A stretch of 64,000 nt of DNA from JAHEJA01 sp965657215 (GTDB lineage Bacteria; Pseudomonadota; Alphaproteobacteria; Rhodobacterales; Rhodobacteraceae): positions 1-64,000 of the forward strand of contig CBFHNR010000007.1 in the NCBI GenBank assembly GCA_965657215.1, in the 5' to 3' direction. Shown here one piece after another: positions 51,844 to 61,367 of this stretch (within the stretch, counting starts at the first letter, position 1; the number at the start of each line of letters is the position of its first letter). The translations under genes were made by a program, and so were the position numbers. A model generated the notes under the pieces. It did not search any database. It had not been told where the DNA came from and saw nothing but the letters and a program-made list of their open reading frames with translations.

Positions 51844-52842
51844 ATGCAAGCACCCCGTTTTTGGTTCAAACCTCCGCATCAATTCGATTTACGTGCAACC
51901 TTGCTCGCTCCTCTTGGTGCTCTCTATGCTTTTGCAACCGCGCGGCGTGTCGGCACTGCGGCGGTGATGCGGGCGAAATGCCCTATAATTTGCATTGGCA
52001 ATATTAATGCAGGTGGGACTGGGAAAACTCCGACGACCATCGCTTTGGCACATCACCTCATTTACCAAGGTTATGAGGTCCATATCGTTTCACGCGGTTA
52101 TGGGGGTCAACTTAAGGGTCCAATCGAGGTCAACCCAACACAGCATCGCGCCCGTCAAGTGGGGGATGAACCTTTGCTCTTGGCGGCTTTTGCGCGCACA
52201 TGGGTCGCTGATGATCGGGGGGCCGGTATCAAGCAAGCCATCGCCGAGGGTGCTCAGGTTATTTTGATGGATGACGGATTTCAGGATCCCAAGGTTCACA
52301 AAGATATGTCGTTGATCGTTGTTGATGCCGCCAAAGGGTTTGGCAATGGTCGATGCCTTCCTGCTGGCCCCTTGCGTGAACCCGTCGAGGCAGGCATGCG
52401 ACGCGCGGATGCTGTGATTTCCATTGGTGGGACTGAGGCACAGCATCAATTCTCCACGCTTTGGGGATCCCATATCACGCAACCGCATTTACGGGCGGAA
52501 CTGATGCCCCTTCAAACGGGAATGGATTGGAGAACAGGACAATTTATTGCCTTTGCAGGAATTGGTCATCCAGAGAAGTTTTTTGACACATTAAGGTCTC
52601 TTGGCGCCACTCTTTTACGCACGGAGGCATTAGATGATCATCAGCCTTTGACGCCTGCATTGGTCAAGCGTCTCAAGGCAGAGGCCGCGCAAACAGGCGC
52701 GCAATTGGTCACAACAGAAAAAGACGCAGCCCGCCTTCCTAGTGAATTTCGCAGTGACGTGATGGCGCTTCCTGTTCGGCTTGAATTTAGCGATCAGGAC
52801 GCTTTGGAACAGCTGCTTGCTCCAATCTTGCCGAGCCGTTAA
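51844..52842 (+). CDS. lpxK: Tetraacyldisaccharide 4'-kinase LpxK
   Basis: A 332-residue kinase of lipid A synthesis. The Walker A motif is N-A-G-G-T-G-K-T-P near 58-66, and the later signatures are D-D-G-F-Q-D and V-T-T-E-K-D-A-A-R. It phosphorylates the tetraacyldisaccharide precursor at the inner membrane. It follows the KdtA-like gene with which it forms an operon. The last 4 bases overlap the convergent CoA transferase gene. Confidence 0.96.
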   Translation: MQAPRFWFKPPHQFDLRATLLAPLGALYAFATARRVGTAAVMRAKCPIICIGNINAGGTGKTPTTIALAHHLIYQGYEVHIVSRGYGGQLKGPIEVNPTQHRARQVGDEPLLLAAFARTWVADDRGAGIKQAIAEGAQVILMDDGFQDPKVHKDMSLIVVDAAKGFGNGRCLPAGPLREPVEAGMRRADAVISIGGTEAQHQFSTLWGSHITQPHLRAELMPLQTGMDWRTGQFIAFAGIGHPEKFFDTLRSLGATLLRTEALDDHQPLTPALVKRLKAEAAQTGAQLVTTEKDAARLPSEFRSDVMALPVRLEFSDQDALEQLLAPILPSR

Positions 52843-53951
52843 TCCCGCTGGCCCAGCTTGGGAGAGGGGCGATCAAGCGCCAACTCTGCATCGGAAAATT
52901 TGAACGGTGATCGCACACCTGACACACCGTCAAAATCTAATTGAAGCTGACGATGGCGCACTTGGGGGTCATCGAAAACTTCATCGAGTGAATTGATAGG
53001 TCCAGCTGGAACGCCCCTGTCTTCGCAAGCCTGCAACAGATCGTGCTTGGTCATTGTTTGCGTGACACCTGTGAGACGTCCTGTCAGCTCATCGCGATTT
53101 GCGAGACGATCAGCATTCGTTACATATTTAGGATCACAAGCCAGATCGGAGAGGTTCAAAACCTCACATAAGCGCGCGAACTGAGCATCGTTGCCCACGG
53201 CGATAATGATGTGACCATCGCTACATTCAAACACTTGGTAGGGCGATAAATTGGGGTGGAAATTCCCAATCCGCGAGGGTGCAACACCGGTAGACAGATA
53301 ATTCATCGACTGATTGGCCATAATACTCACGGCACTATCAAGGAGAGACATATCAATATGCTGACCCTTGCCTGTGGTGTGCCGCATATGCAGCGCGGAT
53401 AAGATCGCCGTTGTGGCATAAACCCCTGTAAAGACATCCGTTATGGCGACACCTGCGCGCGTTGGCATCCCATCGGGATCGCCCGTCACCGACATAAAGC
53501 CTGACATGCCTTGGATGATATAATCATACCCAGCGCGATGCGCGTATGGGCCGGTCTGACCAAACCCCGTGATTGAGCAATAGATGAGCCGAGGGTTCAG
53601 CTCTGATAGAGTTTTGTAGTCTAGGCCATATTTTGCAAGGCCACCGACTTTGAAATTCTCAATCAGGATATCCGCGTCCTTGATGAGATCACGGATAGCC
53701 TCTTGGCCTTCTGGTGTTTTGAAATCAATAACGACGCTTGATTTTCCACGGTTGCAAGAATGAAAATAGGCCGCCGATGTATCCTCCCCCCGCTCAACAA
53801 AGGGAGGGCCCCATTTGCGTGTGTCATCCCCTTGGGGAGATTCAATTTTGATAACTTCCGCCCCTAAATCAGCCAATGTTTGGCCAGCCCAAGGGCCAGC
53901 CAAAATACGTGCCAATTCAATGACCTTTAACCCATCAAGCGGCGTTGTCAT
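52839..53951 (-). CDS. CaiB/BaiF-family CoA transferase
   Basis: A 370-residue class III CoA transferase. The N-terminus L-D-G-L-K-V-I-E-L-A-R-I-L-A-G-P-W and the catalytic Asp, expected in G-V-A-I-T-D-V-F-T-G, match the family. Substrates range from carnitine to oxalate, succinate and mesaconate, and none can be picked from sequence. It overlaps the DsbA-like gene upstream by one base. Confidence 0.92.
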   Translation of the reverse strand: MTTPLDGLKVIELARILAGPWAGQTLADLGAEVIKIESPQGDDTRKWGPPFVERGEDTSAAYFHSCNRGKSSVVIDFKTPEGQEAIRDLIKDADILIENFKVGGLAKYGLDYKTLSELNPRLIYCSITGFGQTGPYAHRAGYDYIIQGMSGFMSVTGDPDGMPTRAGVAITDVFTGVYATTAILSALHMRHTTGKGQHIDMSLLDSAVSIMANQSMNYLSTGVAPSRIGNFHPNLSPYQVFECSDGHIIIAVGNDAQFARLCEVLNLSDLACDPKYVTNADRLANRDELTGRLTGVTQTMTKHDLLQACEDRGVPAGPINSLDEVFDDPQVRHRQLQLDFDGVSGVRSPFKFSDAELALDRPSPKLGQRD

Positions 53952-54643
53952 TACTCGGCCAGCTTTGCGTCCAGAAGTGTCGCAAATTCTTCAAAGGACA
54001 TGTTAGAGTATTTCTCGCCATTGATCAAAAAGGATGGTGTCGATTTAACATCATCGCGCGCAGCATTTTCTTGATACCATGCAACCAATGCACGGAGCTT
54101 GTCGGCATCTTGCATACAGGTGTTTAGCTGCTCATCACTAAGACCTGCAATTTTACCAAGCTTAGTCAGCTCTGACACGATAGCCAAATCACCACCTGCA
54201 CGGGCCCAAGTTGACTGGTTGTTCAAGATCAAATCGGTCATGCCAAAGAACCGATCAGGCCCAGAACAGCGCGCGATCATGGAGGCCCACATGCCATATT
54301 TGTCAAAATAGACTTCGCGGAAGGTGAATTTCACTTTGCCCGTGTCGATATAGTTTTCTTTGATCTTCTTGAATTGATCCGCATGGAAGGATGCACAATG
54401 CGGACAGGTAAAGGAGGCATATTCTACGATGCTAATGGGCGCATCTTCCGCACCAAGTGTCATGTCAACGACTTGCGTCTCTTCGGCCTCAGAGGTGTCA
54501 GAGGCCTCTTGCGCGTTTGCAGCAAATGGCAAATCGAATGCCGGCTGAGCAACTTCAGTTGTTTTGTTCGATTGTGTGAACCAAAGGGAGACCCCCCCTG
54601 CCACAACGAAAACTCCGAGATATTTTACGACATTGCCCCACAT
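53951..54643 (-). CDS. DsbA-family thioredoxin-fold protein
   Basis: A 230-residue protein with an N-terminal hydrophobic helix (about 6-23) that exports or anchors it. The thioredoxin fold has the active site F-T-C-P-H-C-A-S-F. The C-P-H-C dithiol is the DsbA type. It should form or isomerise disulfides in the periplasm. The C-terminal part has S-T-P-S-F-L-I-N-G-E-K, with the cis-Pro. Its stop overlaps the start of the CoA transferase gene, giving an odd but tight pair. Confidence 0.93.
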   Translation of the reverse strand: MWGNVVKYLGVFVVAGGVSLWFTQSNKTTEVAQPAFDLPFAANAQEASDTSEAEETQVVDMTLGAEDAPISIVEYASFTCPHCASFHADQFKKIKENYIDTGKVKFTFREVYFDKYGMWASMIARCSGPDRFFGMTDLILNNQSTWARAGGDLAIVSELTKLGKIAGLSDEQLNTCMQDADKLRALVAWYQENAARDDVKSTPSFLINGEKYSNMSFEEFATLLDAKLAE

Positions 54644-54660
54644 TTTAGGTGCCTTTCAGT

Positions 54661-55167
54661 TTATGATTTGTTTTTGGTTAACACATTTTTCGCCAAGGTC
54701 TCAAGCGCGCGCTGAAGGTTGCTATCCCCCACATCACGCGAGATGTTCTGTGCCTCTTGGAGGACACCTTGGGATTCTTGTTTCGGGATATCAGCGCGCT
54801 TGTTTTGGAAAACGGCACGCCCTTCTGCAAATCCTTGCTGCGCGGTTTGCGTGATTTTTATGCGGGCTATTGCGTTATACCCGTAGGTGGCGTTCACGCG
54901 ATTTCGAATGGTCTCTTTTTGCATCTCAACCAGTGGTGCATTTGGACCAGTTGTGAGCAACGTCAGTGTCGCCCCCATGCCTTGTCGCGCATAGCTGACA
55001 TTAATGGGATGCGCCATTTCTGCGGTCTGATCACCAACAATATCCACCCAATGCGTCAACACACGGCTTTCGGCGAAACCACGGGTTTCAGACGCGCGGC
55101 GAATACGGCCTTCGAGCAGGCTCGCTGTGCGCTTAAATCCAAATGTTGATCCGTTCCGGCTGGACAT
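54661..55167 (-). CDS. DUF721 / DciA-like protein
   Basis: A 168-residue protein of the DUF721 family, starting M-S-S-R-N-G-S-T-F-G-F-K-R. DciA members load the replicative helicase DnaB in bacteria without DnaC. The conserved V-L-T-H-W-V-D-I-V-G region is visible near 39-48. The start at 55167 is preferred to ATGs at 55185-55188. It is divergent from mutY with a 63-bp shared promoter region, an arrangement conserved in Rhodobacterales, and is followed by the DsbA gene. Confidence 0.88.
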   Translation of the reverse strand: MSSRNGSTFGFKRTASLLEGRIRRASETRGFAESRVLTHWVDIVGDQTAEMAHPINVSYARQGMGATLTLLTTGPNAPLVEMQKETIRNRVNATYGYNAIARIKITQTAQQGFAEGRAVFQNKRADIPKQESQGVLQEAQNISRDVGDSNLQRALETLAKNVLTKNKS

Positions 55168-55230
55168 GACTTGCATCCTATTCATCAATGCTATCTTAAA
55201 GACAAATACTGCGGATGCCAGAGTATAAAC

Positions 55231-56292
55231 ATGAATTCGACTTCAAAGTTACGTGACCTTCCAAGATCATCTGATTTGCTGGATTGGTACGATCACAATG
55301 CCCGCAAAATGCCGTGGCGCGTATCCCCGAGTGATCGGGCCAAAGGTGTTATGCCCGACCCTTATTTTGTGTGGATGTCCGAAGTTATGTTGCAACAAAC
55401 AACTGTTGCCGCGGTCAAAGACTATTTCAACCGCTTCACAACGCGCTGGCCCACTGTCACCGATTTAGCCGCGGCCGAGGACAGTGAGGTCATGGGCGAA
55501 TGGGCGGGCCTTGGGTATTACGCGCGGGCGCGCAATTTGCTCAAATGCGCGCGCGCTGTTGTTGCGGATCATGATGGGCAATTTCCCGACACTTATGAGG
55601 GATTGATCACCCTCCCAGGAATTGGCCCCTACACGGCGGCAGCCATTTCTTCGATTGCCTTTGATCGAGCGGCTCCTGTGGTGGATGGGAATGTAGAACG
55701 GGTCATGTCGCGCGTGTTCAACATTCACACGCCCCTCCCAACGGCAAAAGCTGAGCTAACGGACAAGGCTGCATTGCTCACACCAGACGCGCGGCCGGGG
55801 GATTATGCTCAGGCCGTTATGGATTTAGGCGCAACCATTTGCACGCCCAAGAAACCGGCCTGCGGCCTATGTCCTTGGCGGCCTGTGTGCCAAGCAAATG
55901 CACAAGGCTGTGAAGCTGAGTTGCCCAAGAAGCTCCCGAAAAAGGTCAAGCCAACACGATATGGGATTGCCTATGTTGTGCGGCGCATTGATGGAGCGAT
56001 CTTGTTGGAGACACGCCCAGACACAGGATTGTTAGGCGGGATGTTGGGCTTCCCGACCTCAGACTGGGGCGATACGCCGAAGGATACACCGCCAATCAAA
56101 GCCGATTGGAAAATCCTGAATTCAGAGGTGAAGCATACATTTACCCATTTCCACTTAAAACTTACGGTAAAAACAGCGTTAGTTCCATTTGATCGGGCCA
56201 TTACGACGGGAACCTTTGTGGAAAAGGCCGATTTCCGCACGTCCGACTTGCCAACCCTGATGCGAAAAGTATTTGATACCACCAAAACCTAG
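55231..56292 (+). CDS. mutY: Adenine DNA glycosylase MutY
   Basis: A 353-residue enzyme that removes A opposite 8-oxoG. The helix-hairpin-helix L-P-G-I-G-P-Y-T-A-A and catalytic Asp in V-V-D-G-N-V-E-R-V are intact. The [4Fe-4S] cluster cysteines are in C-T-P-K-K-P-A-C-G-L-C-P...C. The C-terminal NUDIX-like domain recognises 8-oxoG. The start at 55231 fits the family; an earlier ATG at 55171 lacks support. Confidence 0.96.
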   Translation: MNSTSKLRDLPRSSDLLDWYDHNARKMPWRVSPSDRAKGVMPDPYFVWMSEVMLQQTTVAAVKDYFNRFTTRWPTVTDLAAAEDSEVMGEWAGLGYYARARNLLKCARAVVADHDGQFPDTYEGLITLPGIGPYTAAAISSIAFDRAAPVVDGNVERVMSRVFNIHTPLPTAKAELTDKAALLTPDARPGDYAQAVMDLGATICTPKKPACGLCPWRPVCQANAQGCEAELPKKLPKKVKPTRYGIAYVVRRIDGAILLETRPDTGLLGGMLGFPTSDWGDTPKDTPPIKADWKILNSEVKHTFTHFHLKLTVKTALVPFDRAITTGTFVEKADFRTSDLPTLMRKVFDTTKT

Positions 56293-56322
56293 CCGAACCT
56301 AAGAGAGCCACTGGATACCGAC

Positions 56323-57462
56323 ATGCAAAAAATCTCGATGCGCCCAATTGGAACCAAGTTCATGCATGCTCTCCCGTTTTGGAGCTCTCTCGCGCTGGTT
56401 CCGATCACCATTTTCACCGTGTCACAAGGTGGATTTTGGTTTGTGATCCCTGCCCTCATACTGTGGTATGGCGTTACCATGATGGATGAAATTGCAGGAA
56501 CCTTTAAGGTTAACGCAGATCCCAACACCCAGGAGGACGCTCTCTTTTGGTACAAGCTGATTACAATGATCTGGCCGTTTGTTCAGTTTGGAACGCTCTT
56601 TTGGGCGATCTATTTCCTAAGCCGAAGTGACTTTGCCCTTTGGGAAATTATTGGCGCGGCCTTTAGTATCGGCATGCTCACTGGAACAGTTGGCATTAAT
56701 TATTCGCATGAGCTTATGCATCAAAGCGACAAGAAGGAACGCCTCTTGGCTGATGTGTTGCTCTCAATGGTTCTCTATTCTCATTTCCGCTCAGAACACT
56801 TGCAAGTTCACCACCGCTACGTCGGGACACCACGCGATCCTGTGACGGCTCGGTTTGGGGAAAGCTTTTACAAATATTTCCGACGCGTTTTTGTCGACTG
56901 TTACAAATCCGCCTTCCATGCCGAAAAGGCCAAGCTTGATCGCGTCGATAAACCTTGGACAGACAAAAGCAATCCGTTTTGGCTTTATTGGGGATTGCAA
57001 ACGGCTATGGTGCTGCTTGCGGTTTTAATTGGCGGCTGGATCGGGCTGTTGGTTTTCCTTTATCAAGCTTTTGTTGCAATCAGTCATCTGGAACTGACCA
57101 ACTACGTTGAACATTATGGATTGACGCGTAAACATCTCGGTAATGGCAAGTATGAACATGTGCAGCCGCATCATTCATGGAACGCGGATCATCGGGCGTC
57201 TAATTGGCTTTTGATTAACCTACAGCGTCATTCAGATCACCACTACAAGCCAAACCGCCGTTTTCCCTTGCTGCAAACCTATGACGCCGCAACAGCGCCG
57301 CAATTGCCGTTTGGCTATCCCGTCATGGTGCTCTCAGCCCTCTCACCGCGCCTTTGGAAGCGTTCAATGAACCCGCGCGTGCGGGCATGGCGCGACAAAT
57401 ATTACCCAGAGATCACCGATTGGCTCCCTTACAACAAGGGAACAACGGACCTGCCGCGCTAA
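56323..57462 (+). CDS. alkB: Alkane 1-monooxygenase (AlkB)
   Basis: A 379-residue integral membrane non-heme diiron hydroxylase. Three His boxes are present: His129-E-L-M-His133, His159 with His163-His164, and His303 with His306-His307. The segment N-Y-V-E-H-Y-G-L-T-R is typical of AlkB. It hydroxylates the terminal methyl of n-alkanes, using rubredoxin electrons. No rubredoxin or rubredoxin reductase is nearby. It starts 30 bp after mutY. Confidence 0.94.
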   Translation: MQKISMRPIGTKFMHALPFWSSLALVPITIFTVSQGGFWFVIPALILWYGVTMMDEIAGTFKVNADPNTQEDALFWYKLITMIWPFVQFGTLFWAIYFLSRSDFALWEIIGAAFSIGMLTGTVGINYSHELMHQSDKKERLLADVLLSMVLYSHFRSEHLQVHHRYVGTPRDPVTARFGESFYKYFRRVFVDCYKSAFHAEKAKLDRVDKPWTDKSNPFWLYWGLQTAMVLLAVLIGGWIGLLVFLYQAFVAISHLELTNYVEHYGLTRKHLGNGKYEHVQPHHSWNADHRASNWLLINLQRHSDHHYKPNRRFPLLQTYDAATAPQLPFGYPVMVLSALSPRLWKRSMNPRVRAWRDKYYPEITDWLPYNKGTTDLPR

Positions 57463-57464
57463 GT

Positions 57465-57494
57465 CAAAAAAAAGCCCCACCAAAAGGCGGGGCA
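57465..57494 (-). terminator. Terminator of ccrM
   Basis: On the minus strand, GCCCCGCC / GGTGGGGC with loop TTTT and eight T after the stem. One G-U pair completes the 8-bp stem. It lies about 80 bp after the ccrM stop and just after the alkB stop on the other strand. Confidence 0.85.
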
Positions 57495-57576
57495 GTTACC
57501 TTGTGCGTCAGGACACAGGCGGAAAGTAAGGCATGCAAAGAGATTGCATGCGCTTAATATTTGTATGGTTTTGAAA

Positions 57577-58689
57577 CTAGTGAGGACGCTCGGACATTTC
57601 TTCGCGAATTTGCTGGCGAAGCATGTCGATGGACACGGTCTTTCCATCGCGCTTAAAGCACCAATAGGTCCAACCATTACAGCTTGGGGCGCCTTCGAGT
57701 TTGGCGCCGACTTGGTGAATGGACCCTTTGATGTCTTCTCCGATCAACGTGCCATCAGCGCGAACCTTTGCTTTGTGACGACCGTTTAGGCTCATGAGTT
57801 CCTCGCCTGGACGTAACATCCCACGTTCAACCAATTGCCCAAACGGCACCCGTGGCTCCGCCCGTTTTGCCGTGGTCACGGCGATGGCTTCTTTGTCGAA
57901 TTTACGCGTATTTTTGATGCGTTTTTCGGCGACCTTGCGGTATTCTTCTTCGCGCTCAATTCCGATGAAATTACGGCCAAGCATTTTAGCCACGGCACCC
58001 GTTGTCCCCGTTCCAAAGAACGGATCGAGAACCATATCACCAGCATTTGTTGAACCAACAAGTACACGATGCAACAAGCTTTCTGGCTTTTGAGTTGGAT
58101 GGGCCTTGTCGCCTTGGTCGTTTTTCAAACGCTCATGACCGTTGCAGATCGGCAAAACCCAATCGCTTCGCATTTGCACGCCTTCATTCAACGCCTTCAG
58201 CGCCTCATAATTGAACGTGTATTTGCTAGATTCTTGCTTGGATGCCCAAATCATTGTCTCATGCGCATTGGTCAAACGTTTGCCACGGAAGTTTGGCATT
58301 GGATTAGATTTGCGCCAAACGACGTCATTCAACAACCAAAATCCTTCGTTCTGCATCGATGCGCCAACGCGGAAAATATTGTGATACGATCCAATAACCC
58401 AGATCGCACCATTCGGCTTGAGCAAGCGACGCGCGGCTTTGAGCCATGCGTTCGTAAATTGATCGTAGGCCGCAAAGGACGAAAATTGATCCCAATGATC
58501 GTCGACGGCATCAACTTTGGAATTATCAGGGCGGTGAAGATCACCTTTTAACTGTAGATTATAGGGGGGATCGGCAAATATCAGATCGACGGATGCCTCA
58601 GGAAGGCTGTTCATCACATCAATGCAATCACCAGCCAATATAGTATTCAACGGAAGCGCGGACGCCTCCTTCACACTGCTTTTTTTCAT
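57577..58689 (-). CDS. ccrM: Cell-cycle DNA adenine methyltransferase CcrM (GANTC)
   Basis: A 370-residue N6-adenine methyltransferase. The catalytic motif D-P-P-Y is at 40-43 and the AdoMet motif D-P-F-F-G-T-G-T-T-G follows near residue 222. A C-terminal RAMA-type domain is present, as in Caulobacter CcrM. Target GANTC is inferred from the family. It methylates DNA late in the cell cycle and affects transcription. It is downstream of rnhB, as in many alphaproteobacteria. Confidence 0.96.
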   Translation of the reverse strand: MKKSSVKEASALPLNTILAGDCIDVMNSLPEASVDLIFADPPYNLQLKGDLHRPDNSKVDAVDDHWDQFSSFAAYDQFTNAWLKAARRLLKPNGAIWVIGSYHNIFRVGASMQNEGFWLLNDVVWRKSNPMPNFRGKRLTNAHETMIWASKQESSKYTFNYEALKALNEGVQMRSDWVLPICNGHERLKNDQGDKAHPTQKPESLLHRVLVGSTNAGDMVLDPFFGTGTTGAVAKMLGRNFIGIEREEEYRKVAEKRIKNTRKFDKEAIAVTTAKRAEPRVPFGQLVERGMLRPGEELMSLNGRHKAKVRADGTLIGEDIKGSIHQVGAKLEGAPSCNGWTYWCFKRDGKTVSIDMLRQQIREEMSERPH

Positions 58690-58789
58690 TTTACTGCCTC
58701 AATAAAGCGGCGCTTATGCGCTCTTCTTTGATCCCTAGAATGAGTCAAAGACGATTCGAGGTCAATTTCTTTTTGAAACAGAAGGTTAT

Positions 58790-59410
58790 TTATTTTTCTT
58801 GATACAAGATCTTGTGCACTGGTCCGAAGGAACGTCTATGGTGAGGCGTCACACCGAGTTTGACCAATGCTTCTTGATGTATTTTTGTCGGATAGCCCGC
58901 ATTTTTTTCCCATCCATAGCCAGGAAACTGATTTGCGAGTTCGTGCATCAAGCGATCTCGTGTTATTTTTGCAACAATAGACGCGGCCGCAATCGACAAT
59001 GATTTCGCATCACCTTTGACAACAGCCGTGGCTGGGATGGTCAAACCTTTGGGTATTTTATTACCATCGATCAAAACATGATCGGGACGGTGTCCCAGTC
59101 CCTCAACCGCGCGCACCATGCCGACAAGCGAGGCTTGTAGAATGTTTATCTCATCGATCTCTTCCACAGAGACATGGACAATAGACACCTGCGCAGTCGC
59201 CATGATCTGATCAAAGAGCCCTTCGCGCTTTTTGGCAGATAGCTTTTTAGAATCATTCATGCCATCGGGAATGTTCAGCGGGTCCAAAATCACGGCAGCG
59301 GCGGTCACTGGCCCAGCCAATGGCCCGCGGCCCACCTCATCCACCCCTGCGATGACAGGTGATCCGCTCTGGATAAGATCTGTTTCTAACAAAAAGTCAG
59401 GCTGGGTCAT
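58790..59410 (-). CDS. rnhB: Ribonuclease HII
   Basis: A 206-residue RNase HII that removes RNA primers and single ribonucleotides from DNA. The catalytic segment is G-V-D-E-V-G-R-G-P-L-A-G-P near the N-terminus, with the later acidic residue in V-L-I-D-G-N. The active-site acids are all present. The 100-bp spacer to ccrM holds no gene. Confidence 0.97.
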   Translation of the reverse strand: MTQPDFLLETDLIQSGSPVIAGVDEVGRGPLAGPVTAAAVILDPLNIPDGMNDSKKLSAKKREGLFDQIMATAQVSIVHVSVEEIDEINILQASLVGMVRAVEGLGHRPDHVLIDGNKIPKGLTIPATAVVKGDAKSLSIAAASIVAKITRDRLMHELANQFPGYGWEKNAGYPTKIHQEALVKLGVTPHHRRSFGPVHKILYQEK

Positions 59411-59438
59411 ACGACGCCCTTTCTATACCGGAATGGTG

Positions 59439-60455
59439 TCACACATCATTCCCAGAGGTGACGCCACTAATGAGCTGATATGATAAGAGGTCCGGAATTT
59501 GATGAGGATCACGGATCAAGGCGCGCACGCGGGAGCGTAAACTATTCAAAAACTCTACTCCCAAAGGAGGCAGGCTATCCGCCTCTTCAACAGGTATTGG
59601 AACAAAGCGTAACTTTGAACCCACTGGCGCTTGAGCGCAGATTGCGATGTCTTGTGATATGACCGTGCCAATCCGTGGATACCCACCAATCGTTTGGCAT
59701 TCACTGAGCAAGACATATGGCTGTCCCTCGCCCGTCATTTGAATATCACCAGTAACAATGAAATTCGACGCAATCCCCTTGGCCGCAGAACATTCAAACG
59801 GGTCGCCCAAGAAATCCAATTTGACCCCTTGTCGATTGGCGGTCCGCGTCACGGAAAATTCTGTTTGATGAAACCGCTCAATGGTTACGGGATCAAACAG
59901 CGAAGTTTGCGGCCCCGCAATATAGCGAACAACGCCCCCATTAAACCGATCGATAGGGTCAAGCGTTCTTTGATGATCCTGCGGACACATCGCGTCGCGC
60001 AGGCCAATTTGATCGCCCGCCTGCACCCACTGTCCAATCCCTGCTGACATATGTGCTGATTGACTGGAAAACAGTGCATCAGATTGAATGGGGCAAGACG
60101 GGGTAACATAGCCATAGCGCCCCTGATCCACAACGCGGATGGTGACGACCTCTCCTGCTAGGATACTGTGCGAGGCGTGCATGGCAAGGCGTCGATCACC
60201 AACCGCCACGCTCATAGAGGCCCCTGTCAACGCAATCACCACATCCGCCTCAAACCGCAACGTCACGTGGGACCCCATCAGCTCAAACGCAGGCAACACC
60301 GCGCTGACACCCAGCAAAGCCGCCGCCTCATAAAGCGCGACTTTGTCGGCTGCGCCACCTTGTGACAACCCCATACCCGTTACGCCACGGCGACCCAAAT
60401 CTTGGATCGACACACCCGGCCCAACACGATCAACGTGGACTACAGATCCTGACAT
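59439..60455 (-). CDS. pxpC: 5-oxoprolinase subunit C (PxpC, biotin-dependent-carboxylase-like)
   Basis: A 338-residue protein of the KipA/urea amidolyase-related family. Features include V-G-P-G-V-S-I-Q-D-L-G-R-R-G near the start and Y-R/G-Y-V-T-P segments. With PxpA and PxpB it hydrolyses 5-oxoproline to glutamate. It overlaps the end of pxpB by 16 bases, confirming the pair. PxpA (LamB/YcsF family) is not adjacent in this window. Confidence 0.9.
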   Translation of the reverse strand: MSGSVVHVDRVGPGVSIQDLGRRGVTGMGLSQGGAADKVALYEAAALLGVSAVLPAFELMGSHVTLRFEADVVIALTGASMSVAVGDRRLAMHASHSILAGEVVTIRVVDQGRYGYVTPSCPIQSDALFSSQSAHMSAGIGQWVQAGDQIGLRDAMCPQDHQRTLDPIDRFNGGVVRYIAGPQTSLFDPVTIERFHQTEFSVTRTANRQGVKLDFLGDPFECSAAKGIASNFIVTGDIQMTGEGQPYVLLSECQTIGGYPRIGTVISQDIAICAQAPVGSKLRFVPIPVEEADSLPPLGVEFLNSLRSRVRALIRDPHQIPDLLSYQLISGVTSGNDV

Positions 60456-61168
60456 TGGGCACCTCCCAAGGGATCTGAGGCCCGTATCAGAGATTGCATA
60501 TCTTCATAGCCAATCTGGCAAAACGCAATGCCATCACCCGCCCTCAAAGGAATTGGGTTTGCTGACGTCGGATCAAAAGGGCGAAACGCGCATTGTCCAA
60601 TCTGTCGCCACCCCGTCGGGGATGAATTTGCAAACAACACGAGCTGACGCACCGCCGTGACCAAGGCACCTGCAGGGACCTGCTCAGTGAGCTCTGGTTT
60701 GCGCGCAAAATCCCATGACTTTGGCAACATGCCGATATAGGGCTGGCCAGGGGCAAACCCAATGGCCAAGACGCGCAAGGACGTGGTTAACAGATCCTCA
60801 ACCAAGGCCTGTTCCGACAGACCTGTGAGACTGGACACCTCCGCCAAATCAGGCGCCGCAGGTCCCGTGACACAAACTGGGATCGTCCAAAGTCGTGACA
60901 ATGTGGGCACTGTCGCATCCCGCAATGATGCCTCATCACAATGCGGCTTAATGAACTCTAGGACGCGATCACGCGACACGTTCATTGGGTCAAACCGAAC
61001 GAGAACCGAGGTCAGCGCGGGAACAATTTCCACCACGCCATCAATCACATGCTCTTCAAGCCGCGCTTTGATATCTTGAACCTGCGCGACGACCTCATCA
61101 TCCAGGCGCAACGCGCATTGGATAACAATGACGTCCTGACCTAAAGGATGTAGCGTTATAGTGTCCAA
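60440..61168 (-). CDS. pxpB: 5-oxoprolinase subunit B (PxpB, KipI-like)
   Basis: A 242-residue KipI-family protein. The first half corresponds to the N-terminal domain. The C-terminal cyclophilin-like half has I-G-F-A-P-G-Q-P-Y-I-G-M-L and the hallmark G-W-R-Q-I-G. Paired with PxpC, it forms the ATP-dependent part of oxoprolinase. No pxpA is found up- or downstream in the window. Confidence 0.9.
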   Translation of the reverse strand: MDTITLHPLGQDVIVIQCALRLDDEVVAQVQDIKARLEEHVIDGVVEIVPALTSVLVRFDPMNVSRDRVLEFIKPHCDEASLRDATVPTLSRLWTIPVCVTGPAAPDLAEVSSLTGLSEQALVEDLLTTSLRVLAIGFAPGQPYIGMLPKSWDFARKPELTEQVPAGALVTAVRQLVLFANSSPTGWRQIGQCAFRPFDPTSANPIPLRAGDGIAFCQIGYEDMQSLIRASDPLGGAQCQDL

Positions 61169-61367
61169 GATGTATCCTGCATCATTCCTGTGTGATTAAT
61201 GTTTACAGACCAATTTATTCACCAAAACTCAATGCCCGAATAGATCAACGGGGAAATTCCCTCAGTTAAAGATCACGATAATGAACATCTGCCCTTACAA
61301 TAACAGCAGCGCATTCATAGATTTATAATAACGAAAGACCATTTATACAAACGAAAGGCATTGTACC

